A DNA stretch of 34,684 bases from contig CAJXHA010000004.1 in assembly GCA_913053615.1 (NCBI GenBank), positions 1 through 34,684 on the forward strand, given 5' to 3'. Numbering within the stretch: position 1 is the first letter of the stretch; each line of letters begins with the position of its first letter. Under the pieces are notes generated by a model. That model saw only the letters and a list, made by a program, of their open reading frames with translations. It was not told where the DNA came from and ran no database searches. Positions 16,539 to 25,031 of the stretch are shown here, in pieces. A program made the translations under genes and the position numbers. This stretch comes from an uncultured Bacteriovoracaceae bacterium (GTDB lineage Bacteria > Bdellovibrionota > Bacteriovoracia > Bacteriovoracales > Bacteriovoracaceae).

Positions 16539-16564
16539 AGCAAATTTCAAATTTACGCATAAAA

Positions 16565-16587
16565 AAAGCCTCTTAAAAAGAGGCTTT
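16565..16587. terminator. Bidirectional intrinsic terminator between convergent operons
   Basis: AAAGCCTCTT (16565-16574) pairs with AAGAGGCTTT (16578-16587), a perfect 10-bp stem with an AAA loop. T-rich sequence follows on the + strand (TTTCTTATTT) and an A7 run precedes it, giving a U-tract on the minus strand. It separates the TPR gene (+) from fliW (-). Confidence 0.85.
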
Positions 16588-16612
16588 CTTATTTATAAAA
16601 TAGTTTTTTTAA

Positions 16613-17179
16613 TTAAGCTTCAGAAGTTCTTTCTTTGCTATTATTTGCTGAAGCAGTATTTGTTGCTTCTGCAGTTTCGCTAACAGCTTTTGGCTCACTA
16701 ACAGTTGTTCTTTTAGAATCATCTGAACTGTAAGCAACAATATAGCTCTTAAGATCTTTGTACATTTCATATTTAACAGAAAGTTTACTGTCTTGAAGTA
16801 CAATTTGCTTAGCAATTTTCTTCTTATTATTGATAACAATTGGTGCTTTCAAGTTAGCAGACATTTCAGTGATATCTTGAGGGATAGTCAGAATGCTATA
16901 GATTCTAGCATCTGCAATCGTTTCAATTTGAACACTATTCATATCTGCTGGAAGTAATTTTGCTGTATAATCAGGTTTAAAAATTTTAGGCTCAATGATA
17001 GGGAATGCAACTTCAGCATCCTCAGTAGATTGTAACCATAAAATAAGCGTTGAATCGCCCGGGTCAACTACGAAGTACTTAGTTAGTTTTTCAAATCCAA
17101 GAAGTCCTTCCTGGAAGTTGATCACATCATTTTCATTTACTTGTAATTCCCCAAATCTTGTTGTGTTGACCTTCACCAT
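16613..17179 (-). CDS. fliW: Flagellar assembly factor FliW
   Basis: FliW binds CsrA and relieves its translational repression, and binds flagellin, coupling flagellin export to its synthesis. The family core is clear: MVKVNTTRFGELQVNENDV, INFQEGLLGFEKL, YFVVDPGDSTLILWLQS, FPIIEPKIFKPDYTAKL, IYSILTIPQDITEMSANLKAPIVIN and KQIVLQDSKLSVKYE. The core ends near residue 145. About 40 further residues are a low-complexity Ser/Thr/Ala/Glu tail not seen in short FliW proteins such as that of Bacillus. A good GGAGGATATG-like ribosome site precedes the start. csrA is directly upstream on the same strand, the conserved arrangement for this antagonist pair. Confidence 0.95.
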   Translation of the reverse strand: MVKVNTTRFGELQVNENDVINFQEGLLGFEKLTKYFVVDPGDSTLILWLQSTEDAEVAFPIIEPKIFKPDYTAKLLPADMNSVQIETIADARIYSILTIPQDITEMSANLKAPIVINNKKKIAKQIVLQDSKLSVKYEMYKDLKSYIVAYSSDDSKRTTVSEPKAVSETAEATNTASANNSKERTSEA

Positions 17180-17264
17180 ATCCTCCGAATCAATTTACGT
17201 GTGGTAGTTAATTTCTACCTTTTATGATGGTATCAGTCAATTATATTGGATCACAAGGCGGAAT

Positions 17265-17495
17265 TTATTTCTTCTTAAGATCTTCGTTTAATTTGCTGAG
17301 ATCAGCTGGTGTAGCTTTAGATGCTGCAGTGTTCTGGTCCTGGATGGCCTGATACACTTCTTCTCTATGAATTTTAGTTTCTTTTGGAGCTTTGATACCC
17401 AAGCGAACTTGTTTACCTTTTATTTGAACTACGACAATCTTTATATTGTCATCGATAGCTATGCTTTCTCCAAGCTTCCTTGTTAGAACTAGCAT
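17265..17495 (-). CDS. csrA: Carbon storage regulator / translational regulator CsrA
   Basis: Small dimeric RNA-binding protein that represses translation at GGA-containing leaders. The N-terminus MLVLTRKLGESIAIDD, then IKIVVVQIKGKQVRLGIKAPKE and IHREEVYQAI, is textbook CsrA, including the conserved Leu4, Arg6 and the RLGI-AP strand. The last ~20 residues (ATPADLSKLNEDLKKK) extend past the ~60-residue core. AGAGGA precedes the ATG. It lies between flgL and fliW, 85 bases upstream of fliW. In this location it most likely represses flagellin translation until FliW titrates it. No clear ANGGA hairpin was found in its own leader. Confidence 0.97.
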   Translation of the reverse strand: MLVLTRKLGESIAIDDNIKIVVVQIKGKQVRLGIKAPKETKIHREEVYQAIQDQNTAASKATPADLSKLNEDLKKK

Positions 17496-17722
17496 TATTA
17501 AAATCCTCTTATGTGCTAAGTTTAACCTTATGTCGGGAATCTCATATATTACTGCACATATAAAATTGCAAGTAAATTATTAGAACTAAATATTTGATTT
17601 GTAAAATATACTCTTAAGATAAATTATTGATTTTTCTTAAGGTGGGTAGGTAACTATACGTAATTAAATAAATTTTTTGTATGCTCTCTAAAATCACTAA
17701 TAAATGTTTAGTAAAAATTAAG

Positions 17723-18742
17723 CTATCTTAAGAAATCTAAAAGTGAACGATTCATCATTTGTGAACTAGCTTTGTAGGTCGCATTCAATGTATTTTGTTG
17801 ACGCGTGAGGTCTGTGAAAAGTTCAGCAACATCAGCATCTTCAATCTTAGTTTTGTACTCAGCGTTAAGTAATTTAGTCTTCTCAATAGAGTTTTCTGCA
17901 TTCTCAATTGAGTTCACTGTTGAACCAAGCTCAGTTCTAAGTTTGATTAGATTATCCATATCTTTATCAAGAGTAGGAAGTATCGTTTGAACGATTTCTG
18001 GATTATTAGTTAGAAGTGCATTTTCTAATGACTGAATATGCTTAATAATATTTCCCGAACGCTCGCTTTGAGAATCTGTTCCATTATTTTGTTCAGAAGC
18101 AAGTTCTCGATTGATTTGCATTTCTTGTTCTGGGTATGGATTATTCATTTCAGGTTTTTGCGGTTGAACTTGTTCTGGTCCATTAGCGTAGGCATCCTCT
18201 GAAAAGAAAACTTCTTTACCTGGTAGATTAACGTTAACAAAAAAGTCTTTTTGAACTTCAACTTTAGTTTGATTGGTATCCCCAAAGTAATTTCCGTTTT
18301 CATCAAATGGGCGAGTGAGAGTTTTATGTCCTCCAAAGATAAACTTATTACCCATTCTTCTATTACCAATGCTTACCATTTGCCTTTTGATTTGATTAAT
18401 TTCCTTGGCAACACTCTTTCTTATATCAGCATCATAAAAATTTGATGCTTGTCCAATGGCAAGCTCTTTGGCTTTCATCGTGAGGTTTGTAAGTTCCTCA
18501 ATTGCATTTTCAGTAAAAGATAATTGAGCTTTTGCAAAACTAATATTTCTTAAATATTGTTCATTATCAATATCAACTGATCTTACAGCCAGTAATTCAG
18601 TGTTACCGATTGGATCATCACTTGGCTTTTGTATTCTTTTTAAGTTAGAACCTTTTAATTGAATATCTTCAAGACGGCTTTTGGTCTTGCCGACAGCATG
18701 ATTTATGGCATGGAATGAACTGGCTTCTGAAACTCTAGTCAT
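17723..18742 (-). CDS. flgL: Flagellar hook-associated protein 3 (hook-filament junction)
   Basis: FlgL forms the second junction ring between hook and filament. It is exported unfolded by the flagellar type III system. The N-terminal flagellin-like helix region contains IQLKGSNLKRIQKPSDDPIG, and the matching C-terminal helix is LTRQQNTLNATYKASSQMMNRSLLDFL; both are needed for the coiled-coil core. The segment MGNKFIFGGHKT is also typical of FlgL. The middle (~180-235) is a Pro/Gln/Glu-rich variable region. The 339-residue length is normal. The start is 3 bases after the flgK stop. A 227-base gap separates it from csrA downstream. Confidence 0.95.
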   Translation of the reverse strand: MTRVSEASSFHAINHAVGKTKSRLEDIQLKGSNLKRIQKPSDDPIGNTELLAVRSVDIDNEQYLRNISFAKAQLSFTENAIEELTNLTMKAKELAIGQASNFYDADIRKSVAKEINQIKRQMVSIGNRRMGNKFIFGGHKTLTRPFDENGNYFGDTNQTKVEVQKDFFVNVNLPGKEVFFSEDAYANGPEQVQPQKPEMNNPYPEQEMQINRELASEQNNGTDSQSERSGNIIKHIQSLENALLTNNPEIVQTILPTLDKDMDNLIKLRTELGSTVNSIENAENSIEKTKLLNAEYKTKIEDADVAELFTDLTRQQNTLNATYKASSQMMNRSLLDFLR

Positions 18743-18745
18743 CTA

Positions 18746-20212
18746 TTACCTCATCATCCCTAGTACACTATCAAACATTTCATCAGCAGCTCTTAAAACT
18801 CTTGCTGATGCATCGTATGATTGTTGATATCTAACTAAATTGGCTGTTTCTTCATCGATAGAAACACCAGAAATTCTTTGTTTAATTGACTTTGCTTGAG
18901 CCAGAATGCCGCTACTTTGCTCTGTGTCAATTTTAGACTTAGAAGTTTTTAAACCAATAGTTCCTACACTTTTTAAATAACTTTCTTCAAATGTCTCATC
19001 ACCTTCACCTAGAATCTTTTCATGTTGAAGTTTTGAAATAGCAATTGAGACTCTGTTATCACCTGGAGAGTTTGGAGTTAAGGCTGTGGTAATATTATTT
19101 AAATCTTCTTCAATTTCATCTGAGATTTCTAAGTACTCTGCAGCTCTATCAACTGTTAGTGGTAATTTAAAGAAATCAATTCCCGTTACTTTTTTACCAT
19201 AGCTAGAAACTGGATTTCCTTGTTGATCAAACTCAACTTTTCCATTTACATATCCACGTCGGTGAATTGCATTAGTGGCCTTTGCTAATCCATAAGCTAA
19301 ATTATCAATTTGAGATCTCAATTCAACGATCTCATTATTTCTTGTATCTAATAATCCCTTTAAAGCACCCTTGCGTAAATTCTTTGATACTTTAAGATTA
19401 GTGTTTGATTCAAAGAAGATTTCCATTTGTCCTTCTTCGTCTCGAATGTTTCCGCTATTGCCTTTCATCATAGCTGCTTTAAGTGTGTTAACCGCACCTC
19501 CGGCAACAAGAGATCCTGTACCAGCAATATTGACTACGTACTGACCTTTCTCATCTTCATATGTATTAATGGTCATATATTCTGCAATTAGACGAACAGA
19601 CTTGTCTCTTTGATCTCTTAAGTCTCCTGTTTCTCCACCCAAGTTTTCAAGGCGAATAATTTCCTTATTAAGTTTAGCAATATTCTCTGCCGCCTGATTA
19701 ATTTCATCTACGGAAACAGCAATCTTCTTGTCGATATTACCTTTAATACCAGTTATTGAAGAGTCAATGCGTTTAAAGTCCTCAACAACAAGTCGAGCAT
19801 TATCGCGGACCATTGTTCTTACAACTTCGTTATCTGGTTGATTAGAAAGTTCTCTAAATGAATTAAAGAAACGATTGAGAACTTTATTCATCCCATCGCT
19901 ATTGATCTCATTAAAGACCTCTTCAATATTCATTAATTGATTTGTTCTTTCTTCATTATATTGGTGTTGAGAAATAGATTGATTAAGTTTCTTTTCTACT
20001 AATTTATTGTGAACTCGTTTAATTTCACGAATATTAGTACCTGTCCCTACAACGTAGTCTCCCTCTGCAATAGGGGTGTTTGTTTCTGTTGTAATTCTTT
20101 GACGAGAAAAGTTGTCATCATTAGCATTGGCAATATTATGGGACGTAGTCGCCATTGACTTCTTTGAAGCGTTCATTGAAGATCGACCAATGCTAAATAA
20201 ATCAGCGCCCAA
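18746..20212 (-). CDS. flgK: Flagellar hook-associated protein 1
   Basis: FlgK is the first junction protein on the hook. The N-terminal rod/hook signature SHNIANANDDNFSRQRI (~24-40) and the C-terminal coiled-coil helix SIDEETANLVRYQQSYDASARVLRAADEMFDSVLGMM are both intact. GDLRDQRDKSVRLIAEYMTIN and the region around RSQIDNLAYGLAKATNAIHRRG are strongly FlgK-like. At 488 residues it is shorter than enterobacterial FlgK (~547), reflecting a smaller variable D3 domain. It is tightly linked to flgL downstream and to the flgN-type chaperone gene upstream. Confidence 0.95.
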   Translation of the reverse strand: MGADLFSIGRSSMNASKKSMATTSHNIANANDDNFSRQRITTETNTPIAEGDYVVGTGTNIREIKRVHNKLVEKKLNQSISQHQYNEERTNQLMNIEEVFNEINSDGMNKVLNRFFNSFRELSNQPDNEVVRTMVRDNARLVVEDFKRIDSSITGIKGNIDKKIAVSVDEINQAAENIAKLNKEIIRLENLGGETGDLRDQRDKSVRLIAEYMTINTYEDEKGQYVVNIAGTGSLVAGGAVNTLKAAMMKGNSGNIRDEEGQMEIFFESNTNLKVSKNLRKGALKGLLDTRNNEIVELRSQIDNLAYGLAKATNAIHRRGYVNGKVEFDQQGNPVSSYGKKVTGIDFFKLPLTVDRAAEYLEISDEIEEDLNNITTALTPNSPGDNRVSIAISKLQHEKILGEGDETFEESYLKSVGTIGLKTSKSKIDTEQSSGILAQAKSIKQRISGVSIDEETANLVRYQQSYDASARVLRAADEMFDSVLGMMR

Positions 20213-20220
20213 TATTACCT

Positions 20221-20727
20221 CTATCTAGTGGAGTTATAGGAAGTTGTCCCATTAGCTCCGTAAGTTTTATATTTTTTACCACCACCAAAACTATCTTTAA
20301 GCTCTTGAAGTGAAATAAGGGCCTTATTAAGATAGATTTGATTCTTCTTATTTTGATCTTGTAGTTTTTCAATTACATCGAGAAGGATAAGGTTTAACTT
20401 ATCAATTCTCGTACTAACATTCGTTAAGTTGTGCTCTCTTAGTAAGTCAGTGAAGGCAGAGATTTTCTGTACATCAGTACCTAGTAGTTGATTAATTTCA
20501 TGAATAGTTTGAGCTCTTTGCTCCTCAAGTTGATTAATCTCTGCAATAACTTCTTGTTTATTATTTAAAGTGTCATCAAGTTTATCAAGGTCACTAGATA
20601 AGAGATGAACATACTCATCACAGGTTAATTCATATAATAAAGAGTGTAGTTGACAAAAATTTTGCCAAACATCGCCTAGGTATTCAGACTTAATTTTTAA
20701 CTCTAACTCAATTCTTGCGTCACTCAT
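20221..20727 (-). CDS. flgN: FlgN-type flagellar export chaperone
   Basis: A 168-residue, almost entirely helical protein with heptad-like Leu/Ile spacing (YVHLLSSDLDKLDDTLNNKQEVIAEINQLE then LNLILLDVIEKLQDQNKKNQIYLNKALISLQ). This is the pattern of FlgN, which chaperones FlgK and FlgL to the export gate. Primary sequence is poorly conserved in this family, so the call leans on position between flgM and flgK and on the DxLxxxLxxKQxxI pattern. The C-terminal ~20 residues are Gly/Ser/Tyr-rich (FGGGKKYKTYGANG). AAGGGAATAAAATG gives a normal ribosome site. Confidence is high for the role, moderate for direct orthology. Confidence 0.85.
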   Translation of the reverse strand: MSDARIELELKIKSEYLGDVWQNFCQLHSLLYELTCDEYVHLLSSDLDKLDDTLNNKQEVIAEINQLEEQRAQTIHEINQLLGTDVQKISAFTDLLREHNLTNVSTRIDKLNLILLDVIEKLQDQNKKNQIYLNKALISLQELKDSFGGGKKYKTYGANGTTSYNSTR

Positions 20728-20750
20728 TTTATTCCCTTAATAACGATCGC

Positions 20751-21077
20751 TTAGTACTCAGATGCAAGCATCTTGTCTGCTAAAGCATCATAGTCAATAT
20801 CATAAGTTCCGTTTTGAATTCTTGCTTTAAGATCAGCGATCTTTGCAGAATTATCTACAGGAGCTGCAGCATCAACAGTTCTTTTGATTCTAGAGAAATC
20901 TTTAATTTGCTCTGGAATAGAAACTTTTGCATCACGAGCTGTATTTTCATTAAGCTCTTGTGCTCTTTCATAAGTGTTGCGGCTTACATTCCTTGCTCTT
21001 GTTGTACCAGCAGCTTTACCTTGCTGAGACGTTTTAGAGTGTGGGAAAAATGGTGTGCGAGTATCTACGCTATTCAT
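20751..21077 (-). CDS. flgM: Anti-sigma-28 factor FlgM
   Basis: FlgM holds sigma-28 (FliA) inactive until it is exported through the completed hook-basal body. The C-terminal half is a clear FlgM: VSIPEQIKDFSRIKRTVDAA, VDNSAKIADLKARIQNGTYD and IDYDALADKMLASE. The N-terminal ~50 residues are Ser/Thr/Arg-rich and probably disordered, as expected for an export substrate. The start is ATG at 21077, preceded by AAGGAGGT at ideal spacing, rather than the in-frame ATG 24 bases upstream. With this start it overlaps the rod-binding gene by 8 bases. Its presence predicts a sigma-28 gene elsewhere in the genome. Confidence 0.95.
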   Translation of the reverse strand: MNSVDTRTPFFPHSKTSQQGKAAGTTRARNVSRNTYERAQELNENTARDAKVSIPEQIKDFSRIKRTVDAAAPVDNSAKIADLKARIQNGTYDIDYDALADKMLASEY

Positions 21078-21492
21078 GACTACCTCCTTCATTGGAGTCA
21101 ACTTCCTGTTTCTTATAAGTCCTTAGTCCCTCATTCGCTTTGGCAAGATTGTCGTGGCGAATATACTGAGGAGCTAATTGCTCTATAATCATTTCTTTTA
21201 GGCCAAGACCACTCTTTGTTTCAGACATGATCTTCGCGTACTCTTCATCAAGCTTTGAATTATAAAATCTTTCAGCTTGGTTCATTGGCTCATTCTTATT
21301 AACAGTTTTTCTCATTTCATTAATCATGTGATTAATAAACTGAGATTCCATTCCTTCTGCGACCTTCATGATCTCTTTTGGAACGTACTTGTACTTGTCA
21401 TACACTTTGTATGATTTTGTATTTTGATTTTGCATTGAAATGTTAGAGATTTTGTCTGACAATTCAACCTTCCTAGTTTCTAAACCCTCCAT
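21070..21492 (-). CDS. flgJ: Rod-binding domain protein (FlgJ N-terminal domain only)
   Basis: Corresponds to the N-terminal rod-capping domain of FlgJ, which helps rod subunits assemble. The recognisable segment is KEIMKVAEGMESQFINHMI-NEMRKTV followed by ERFYNSKLDEEYAKIM and GLGLKEMIIEQL. The muramidase (glucosaminidase) domain of enterobacterial FlgJ is absent, as is usual outside gammaproteobacteria, so a separate wall hydrolase must open the peptidoglycan. The 140-residue length fits a single-domain form. The ribosome site is poor (TTTAGG abuts the ATG). In the 83-base gap upstream a weak promoter-like pair (TTGTGC, 18 bases, TAATAT on the minus strand, 21509-21538) could allow internal initiation. 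Confidence 0.85.
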   Translation of the reverse strand: MEGLETRKVELSDKISNISMQNQNTKSYKVYDKYKYVPKEIMKVAEGMESQFINHMINEMRKTVNKNEPMNQAERFYNSKLDEEYAKIMSETKSGLGLKEMIIEQLAPQYIRHDNLAKANEGLRTYKKQEVDSNEGGSHE

Positions 21493-21575
21493 CCTAAAGG
21501 GCTTTACAATATTAGTATAACATTAACAAACCGCACAAGCTACTCAAAAAATGATATTTATCCAAATTATTGACA

Positions 21576-22565
21576 TTATATGAACTCAAGGTCGGCAATT
21601 AATGCCCCATTCTTCTTGAGCGTCTGAAATATGGATATAAGATCATCCGGGCTTGTCCCGATTGCGTTTAATGCATTTACTAGATCATTTAGAGTGGTCT
21701 TTTTCTCAATAAGGTATAACGAACCTGGAGCAGCACCACCACCATCTGCACCAACTTGGATTCTTAGATCACCGTGGCTAATGGCTGCTTTATTTAGAGT
21801 CACTTCGCCACCGGCAACTAATGTTCCCGTTTTTTCATTTATTACAATTTTAGCTTTTTGATCTTGATTAATTCTGTAGTTCTCTACAATGGCAATAAGA
21901 TCAACCACTCTTTTTTGATAATTAGGAGGAATAATTAAATCAATAGTTGCTGAATCACTGGCACTTGCAAATTTTCCACCTAAGTTTTGATTAATGGTCT
22001 TTGTTACTCTCGCCGCAGTTGTAAAGTCTGGAGCATTTAGTGCCATTCTAATTGAGTTTTTATCATTGAAGTTCATTCCAATTTCTTGTTCAACAATTGC
22101 CCCATCTGGAATAGCAGCCGTTGTCGCAAACTTTGCTCCCTGAGTGAGTCCACCGATTGAAACTGCACCATTTGCTATTGCATATACTTTTCCATCTCCA
22201 CCTTTTAGGGGAGTCACTAAAAGAGTTCCACCAGCAAGTGAGCTAGCATCCCCAATTGATGAAATTGTTACATCAATTTTTTGTCCCGTACGAGCAAAAG
22301 AGGGTAGTTTCGCCGTTACGATAACTGCAGCAACATTGGCTGAACTAACTTCCTGTACAGGGTCTAATCCAAGGGTTGCAAACATTTTTTTCAGCGAGTT
22401 ATTTGTAATTTCTCCACCACTGTCTCCGGTACCATTAAGTCCGATCACTAATCCATATCCTATAAGAGGATTATCTCTAACACCTTTAATGGTAACGATA
22501 TCTTTTAGTCTATTGGCACTGAATGCAGATAGAGAAAAGACCAATAGGAGAAATAAATACTTCAT
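21576..22565 (-). CDS. flgI: Flagellar P-ring protein
   Basis: FlgI forms the periplasmic P-ring around the rod. A signal peptide (MKYLFLLLVFSLSAFSA, cleavage likely after SFSA/AFSA) precedes the mature start RLKDIVTIKGVRDNPLIGYG, LVIGLNGTGDSG being the family hallmark. Also seen are SSANVAAVIVTAKLP-, IDVTISSIGDASSLAGGTLLVTPLKGGDG and GTLVAGGEVTLNKAAISHGDL. The last part (LVNALNAIG-SPDDLISIFQTLKKNGAL) is the conserved C-terminus. At 329 residues it is somewhat shorter than the ~365 of enteric FlgI. It abuts flgH (1 base) upstream. Confidence 0.96.
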   Translation of the reverse strand: MKYLFLLLVFSLSAFSANRLKDIVTIKGVRDNPLIGYGLVIGLNGTGDSGGEITNNSLKKMFATLGLDPVQEVSSANVAAVIVTAKLPSFARTGQKIDVTISSIGDASSLAGGTLLVTPLKGGDGKVYAIANGAVSIGGLTQGAKFATTAAIPDGAIVEQEIGMNFNDKNSIRMALNAPDFTTAARVTKTINQNLGGKFASASDSATIDLIIPPNYQKRVVDLIAIVENYRINQDQKAKIVINEKTGTLVAGGEVTLNKAAISHGDLRIQVGADGGGAAPGSLYLIEKKTTLNDLVNALNAIGTSPDDLISIFQTLKKNGALIADLEFI

Positions 22566-22566
22566 G

Positions 22567-23325
22567 TTAATACCTCAAAACTGTTATTTTAGGTTCTAGT
22601 ATAGAGTCAGAGTCTATACTGTCATTATCATTAATATACTTTTTAGGAACGAGTCCTTGGACTTCAATAAAACGTTTATAATCTTTAAAGAGAACTTCTT
22701 TTCTCCCTCTAACGAGAAGGTAGTCTTTGTTGATTTGTTCAATAACTTGAGTTGAGATTTTATCGTATACTTCACCTGTCGCACTATTATTTGCAGCAGC
22801 AGGGGCTGGAGTTTCTTTTTGCTCAGTTTCAGCTTCCCCTTCTTTTTTGGCTGTTTTCTTCTTTTTTTCAGGAAAGGTTCTTTTTAGTTCTTCTTGAATT
22901 GTATCTTTTAGTTTCGCCATTACTTCAATAATAACGATATCGCCTTTTTTCTTCACATTATTAGTAACAAATAAATAACTCTCGCTATTTTTAGATGACC
23001 AAAGACTTCCATTGGTAGAATTGTCTTTTAGATCTTCTGCACTAACTCTTTGACCTCTATTTTGATACTGTCTTCTCGTTGAGGGAGCAAGATTTCTTGT
23101 GGTTGCTGTATTTGCATATCCACCAAGAGTTACTGGGTTTTGAATCGGTCTTCTATCATTTGCTCTACTATAACGATTAGGGCGGTATTTAGCGTAGGGG
23201 TCATACCTTCTTTGTGGAGCTTTAGTATGTCCTTCTTCGCGAGCAATCTGATTATGAATTTTGTTCACGTATGATGAACAAGCTATAAAATTGAATAGAA
23301 TGAGTGCAGATAAAATAAATTTCAT
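22567..23325 (-). CDS. flgH: Flagellar L-ring lipoprotein FlgH (divergent)
   Basis: FlgH is the outer-membrane L-ring lipoprotein. A short signal with lipobox FIA-Cys16 is followed by a ~70-residue Arg/Tyr/Asn/Pro-rich region not found in typical FlgH. The FlgH core then begins at NGSLWSSKNSESYLF and KKGDIVIIEVMAKLKD. A Lys/Glu/Ala/Pro-rich insert (~150-180) replaces the usual sequence, and the end reads LLVRGRKEVLFKDYKRFIEVQGLVPKKYI, equivalent to the RLSGVVRPxDI block. At 252 residues it is about normal, but with two low-complexity insertions, so simple homology searches may score it weakly. Position between flgA and flgI, with the usual P/L-ring order, supports the call. Confidence 0.88.
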   Translation of the reverse strand: MKFILSALILFNFIACSSYVNKIHNQIAREEGHTKAPQRRYDPYAKYRPNRYSRANDRRPIQNPVTLGGYANTATTRNLAPSTRRQYQNRGQRVSAEDLKDNSTNGSLWSSKNSESYLFVTNNVKKKGDIVIIEVMAKLKDTIQEELKRTFPEKKKKTAKKEGEAETEQKETPAPAAANNSATGEVYDKISTQVIEQINKDYLLVRGRKEVLFKDYKRFIEVQGLVPKKYINDNDSIDSDSILEPKITVLRY

Positions 23326-24182
23326 AATTCAACCATCACTTTGTTAAAGTCAATTACCTTAGCTTTTATCACCTTCTTGGTTTTTGGATTGAATAAGCTA
23401 ATTATTTGTCCATAAGTACCGCTCTCTCTCGATACTGCTTGGCTTTTTAAAGCTACTTTTGCACCCTTTACGATGACCTCAACATTTTGATTAAACTTTA
23501 CAAGTGTCTTTGGAACGAGGTCGAATTGTTTTAAAGTATTTCCCTTTAAAAGGTTTTTATTAACTTTATAATATTTGATGTTTTCGTAATCACTAAATAA
23601 TTGATCGTTTCCTTCATCATAAACAGACTTCACTGACACGTTTGACTGACTTAAGTTTCCTTGGAAAGGATTAATGTCTTGGTTGAGTATGAGAGCTCTT
23701 CTTTTAACTAAGAAGGTTGCACTTAGCCAAATCTGCTTGTCTGCAGTAATGAGCTTGAAGTTCTTTTCACCTGGCGTTGAACACTGACTACAAACAACTC
23801 TAAGGCTTTGAACATCATTTGTATTATAGGAAGCATTTCCATAAAGTGATCTAACTTGCTTAATGAGATATTCATCTAGCTTTAATGAATTTTTAACAAA
23901 CTCGCCAGCGCTAGATACATTAATTTTCTTAGGTTTAAAGTTTATATCTGCATTGTGCTCAGACTTAAAAATGTTTTTCAGGTGTTGAGCAGGTATTTCT
24001 CCTTCAACATCGGAAACAAAGTTTATGTATTTTTGAACAATATTGTCACTACAGTCTGTTGATTGCACGATGGAGTTATCGAGAATTTTATTAAACTTTA
24101 TAATATGTGCAAAACTCTCAAGCGTACACTGAGAGTAAGTTGCAAAAGAAAATGTTAAAAGTGCTAAGTAAGTTTTTATCAT
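23322..24182 (-). CDS. flgA: Flagellar P-ring assembly chaperone FlgA
   Basis: FlgA is a periplasmic chaperone for FlgI. A signal peptide (MIKTYLALLTFSFATYS) is followed by a poorly conserved N-terminal region. The C-terminal SAF-like domain (~165-286) is the recognisable part: LVKRRALILNQDINPFQGNLSQSNV, then LVPKTLVKFNQNVEVIVKGAKVALKSQAV and GTYGQIISLFNPKTKKVIKAKVID, the latter matching FlgA's usual ending GxxGdxIrvrN..S.k.v.a.V. A pair of cysteines (CSQC) at ~133-136 is unusual. It overlaps flgG and flgH by 4 bases on each side, so translation is coupled with both. Confidence 0.9.
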   Translation of the reverse strand: MIKTYLALLTFSFATYSQCTLESFAHIIKFNKILDNSIVQSTDCSDNIVQKYINFVSDVEGEIPAQHLKNIFKSEHNADINFKPKKINVSSAGEFVKNSLKLDEYLIKQVRSLYGNASYNTNDVQSLRVVCSQCSTPGEKNFKLITADKQIWLSATFLVKRRALILNQDINPFQGNLSQSNVSVKSVYDEGNDQLFSDYENIKYYKVNKNLLKGNTLKQFDLVPKTLVKFNQNVEVIVKGAKVALKSQAVSRESGTYGQIISLFNPKTKKVIKAKVIDFNKVMVEL

Positions 24183-24958
24183 CGTATATTATTCACCGTT
24201 TGTAGCATTTGATCTGCAATACCCATTACTTTAGAGTTCATCTCATATGCTCTTTGTGCTTTTATTAATCCTGTCATTTCATTCATTACACTAACATTAG
24301 AAGACTCAAGCGATCCTTGCTGAATAAATCCTGCATTCTCTGTTCCTGGTACATTTTGAATTGGTTCACCACTACCTACCGTTTTTTTCGCAAGATTAGC
24401 TCCCATATCAGACATACCTGCAGGATTTACGAAAGTGAAAACTGGTATTTGTCCCAGTTCAACAGGCTCTGTTTGATTGGTTAGGAAGGCCTGTACTTTT
24501 CCATCTTCAGAAATATTTAATTTCATTGTATTTGGTGGGATTGTAACGCCTGGGAGAAGAGGGTAGCCAGCTCTGGTTTTTAACATACCTTGAGCATCAA
24601 CTGTGAATGAACCGTCACGTGTGTATAGAACTTGATTTCCAACTTGAACTCCAAAAAAACCATCACCCATAATCATTAAGTCATAAGGACGGTTAGTTAT
24701 TTGTGGACTTCCCATTGAATGGATTCTTCTAACAGCTGAAACTTTTGACCCAGAGCCTACTTGGTAACCAACAGTGTGTTGAGTATTGTGGGATGATCTT
24801 GCACCACCTTCTCTAACTGTCTCGTTAAGGAGGTCTTCAAATTCAACCCTTTGAGACTTATATCCAGTGGTGTTCACGTTCGCAATATTATTGGAAATCG
24901 TATTAACATTTGACTCCATTGCTGCCATTCCAGTCGCTGCTGTGTTAAGAGCACGCAT
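24179..24958 (-). CDS. flgG: Distal rod protein FlgG
   Basis: FlgG builds the distal rod. From ATG 24958 the protein is 259 residues, the usual length, opening MRALNTAATGMAAMESNVNTIS with the rod/hook signature NNIANVNTTGYKSQRVEFEDL. The middle has PYDLMIMGDGFFGVQV-, and the end is the conserved coiled-coil helix IKAQRAYEMNSKVMGIADQML. No ribosome site precedes ATG 24958. The frame stays open upstream, and ATG 25051 has GGGAGAG at good spacing; starting there adds 31 residues ending in a hydrophobic stretch and DASA (see findings). I list the canonical start as the conservative choice. It overlaps flgA by 4 bases and follows flgF. Confidence 0.93.
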   Translation of the reverse strand: MRALNTAATGMAAMESNVNTISNNIANVNTTGYKSQRVEFEDLLNETVREGGARSSHNTQHTVGYQVGSGSKVSAVRRIHSMGSPQITNRPYDLMIMGDGFFGVQVGNQVLYTRDGSFTVDAQGMLKTRAGYPLLPGVTIPPNTMKLNISEDGKVQAFLTNQTEPVELGQIPVFTFVNPAGMSDMGANLAKKTVGSGEPIQNVPGTENAGFIQQGSLESSNVSVMNEMTGLIKAQRAYEMNSKVMGIADQMLQTVNNIR

Positions 24959-25031
24959 TAATGCTGAAGCATCGTAGGCAATCAATAGTAGCATAATTGC
25001 TGAAAATAATTTTAATCTAAATAATGCACTT

